Shown here one piece after another: positions 63,049 through 64,000 of a stretch of DNA of 64,000 bases. This DNA comes from Legionella beliardensis. Lineage in GTDB: Bacteria > Pseudomonadota > Gammaproteobacteria > Legionellales > Legionellaceae. Location of the stretch: contig NZ_UGNV01000003.1 in the NCBI RefSeq assembly GCF_900452395.1, positions 1 to 64,000 on the forward strand. The letters are read 5' to 3'. Below the pieces are notes generated by a model, which saw nothing but the letters and a program-made list of their open reading frames with translations, did no database searches and had not been told where the DNA came from. Both the position numbers and the translations under genes were made by a program. The stretch's first letter is position 1; each line of letters starts with the position of its first letter.

Positions 63049-64000
63049 ATGCAATTAAGTATTGATGGTAAAACCCTTCTTAAAGTTAAGGAGCGCCATA
63101 TTGTCGGCGGTACTTATCAAATTCCTGCTGGGGTTAATACCATTGGTTTTGGTGCATTTTTTGAACTTAAGAGCTTACAAGCGCTAACGCTTCCGGCTAG
63201 CATCAAAGCTATTGGGGAAACGGCATTTTTTGGTTGTACTAACTTACAAGCGATAGACATTCCTGATGGAGTTACGACTATCGGCTATTTAACATTCACT
63301 GGATGTAGAGGCTTAAAAACGCTAACGCTTCCTACTAGTATCACCTCAATTAGTAAATATGCCTTTGCTGCCTGTGACAATTTATATATTATAATTGCTA
63401 GTGATGATAAGGCTGAGGTAGCCCGAGTGACTGCCTTATTACCTAAAGCGTTAAGAAGCAAAGTTATCACTCAAAGTTGGCTCAATGAGATTATTCGCTT
63501 TCAGGAACAGCAACTGACGAGACTCCTCCATACGCCCCAAACCAATCGGCTCTATAGTTTCTTTAATTATACATCTCGTTGCGTTTCTATGGTGAGCATT
63601 AGTGTTAAAAATGAGCAAGATGTAGAAGAAACTCAAGTAAAACGGTGTACTAAGCTGCCTAGCGATATTTTCTTACATCTCAATAGACTAGCAAGCAATG
63701 ATAATCCTTATTACCAGCGAGCATGCATTGTCATTAGGCGTGAACCCTTACCCCGAACAACAGAGGCGTTTAAACGTTATAAAGAACGTATAGGTGGGCT
63801 AATCCAACAGCTTATTGACCAGGCCATTAAGCAGGCACGGCAGTTTAGTGTGTCTATCGCAGCTCAAAAAAAGGATGGTTATGAAAAGGCTTTTCACCAA
63901 GCGCATACTAAAAGGATGTGTAAAGAATATTTTCAATTTTTTAGAAAGACAACTATTAAAGGTAGTGAAAGTTTATCTGACATTTTAGCCCATGCAGCTG
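63049..64000 (+). CDS. BspA-type leucine-rich-repeat protein (runs off the window)
   Basis: Partial; 317 codons to the edge with no stop. AGGAG lies 5 nt before the ATG. Residues 1-115 hold about four LRR_5/BspA-like units: YQIPAGVNTIGFGAFFELKS, LQALTLPASIKAIGETAFFG, LQAIDIPDGVTTIGYLTFTG and LKTLTLPTSITSISKYAFAA. The rest is helical and basic (KRYKERIGGLIQQLIDQAIK). No signal peptide, unlike most BspA proteins, so a cytosolic or translocated role is likelier than surface adhesion. Confidence 0.75.
   Translation, partial: MQLSIDGKTLLKVKERHIVGGTYQIPAGVNTIGFGAFFELKSLQALTLPASIKAIGETAFFGCTNLQAIDIPDGVTTIGYLTFTGCRGLKTLTLPTSITSISKYAFAACDNLYIIIASDDKAEVARVTALLPKALRSKVITQSWLNEIIRFQEQQLTRLLHTPQTNRLYSFFNYTSRCVSMVSISVKNEQDVEETQVKRCTKLPSDIFLHLNRLASNDNPYYQRACIVIRREPLPRTTEAFKRYKERIGGLIQQLIDQAIKQARQFSVSIAAQKKDGYEKAFHQAHTKRMCKEYFQFFRKTTIKGSESLSDILAHAA

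Overview
The window is AT-rich DNA in the style of Legionella or a close relative (order Legionellales). The evidence is a low-GC background, many eukaryote-like proteins of the kind Dot/Icm-dependent bacteria inject into host cells (ankyrin, F-box-like, HEAT, phosphatase, YopJ-like and papain-like proteins), a mevalonate-pathway kinase, and a dense crop of toxin-antitoxin (TA) loci and gene remnants. Species and replicon type cannot be fixed from the sequence. A ParA gene, a probable centromere-binding partner, a Rep-like gene and a large repeat array between them indicate a plasmid or an integrated plasmid.

Layout. 1-963: GHMP kinase resembling mevalonate kinase. 1260-4472: a compact cluster that reads as a small RiPP (ribosomally made, modified peptide) locus: a 49-residue candidate precursor, a peptide-modifying HExxH enzyme, an overlapping methyltransferase and an MFS exporter. 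4601-11685: exported and effector-like proteins, including a 975-residue protein with a GT-B-like N-terminal half and C-terminal repeats, a class I glutamine amidotransferase-like hydrolase, and a decayed protein-kinase tail. 11851-13942: HicB remnant, ZIP metal transporter and HigBA. 14203-18758: a GC-richer gene of foreign look, a PP1-like phosphatase and an IS6-type remnant. 19003-24329: ankyrin protein, VF530/S4 RNA- or DNA-binding pair, and the PncC-NadE pair for NAD synthesis and recycling. 24609-33483: accessory zone of TA modules, a broken DUF1016 nuclease, an alpha/beta hydrolase, an ankyrin gene cut from an F-box-like start by one TGA codon, and a beta-lactamase-fold protein. 34129-35736: an ABC-F ATPase.

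36088-41519 looks like a plasmid backbone: a small ribbon-helix-helix operon beside a long imperfect inverted repeat, parA with a parB-like gene, 24 copies of a 12-bp repeat at 34-36 bp intervals, a Rep-like gene and two consensus DnaA boxes. 41693-48341 is largely wreckage (P-loop kinase, serine recombinase and antitoxin pseudogenes) around a papain-like protein, a DUF885 protein and an orphan antitoxin. 48903-55559 carries a protein with three Pipsqueak-like helix-turn-helix modules, a 15-unit HEAT protein and an aldo/keto reductase fusion. 55853-57714 holds two more TA modules and IS6-type debris. 57753-64000 holds a secreted HExxH protein, a truncated copy of the 975-residue gene, a permuted papain-like protein, a YopJ-like protein and a BspA-type leucine-rich-repeat protein that runs off the end.

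The strongest candidates for something new are the RiPP-like cluster, the phased repeat array, the triple Pipsqueak-like protein and the YopJ-like protein. A recurring family of intergenic hairpins (TAAGTCTG...CAGACTTA) also stands out at 21-32 kb. Effector assignments are inferred from domain content; no secretion signal was tested.
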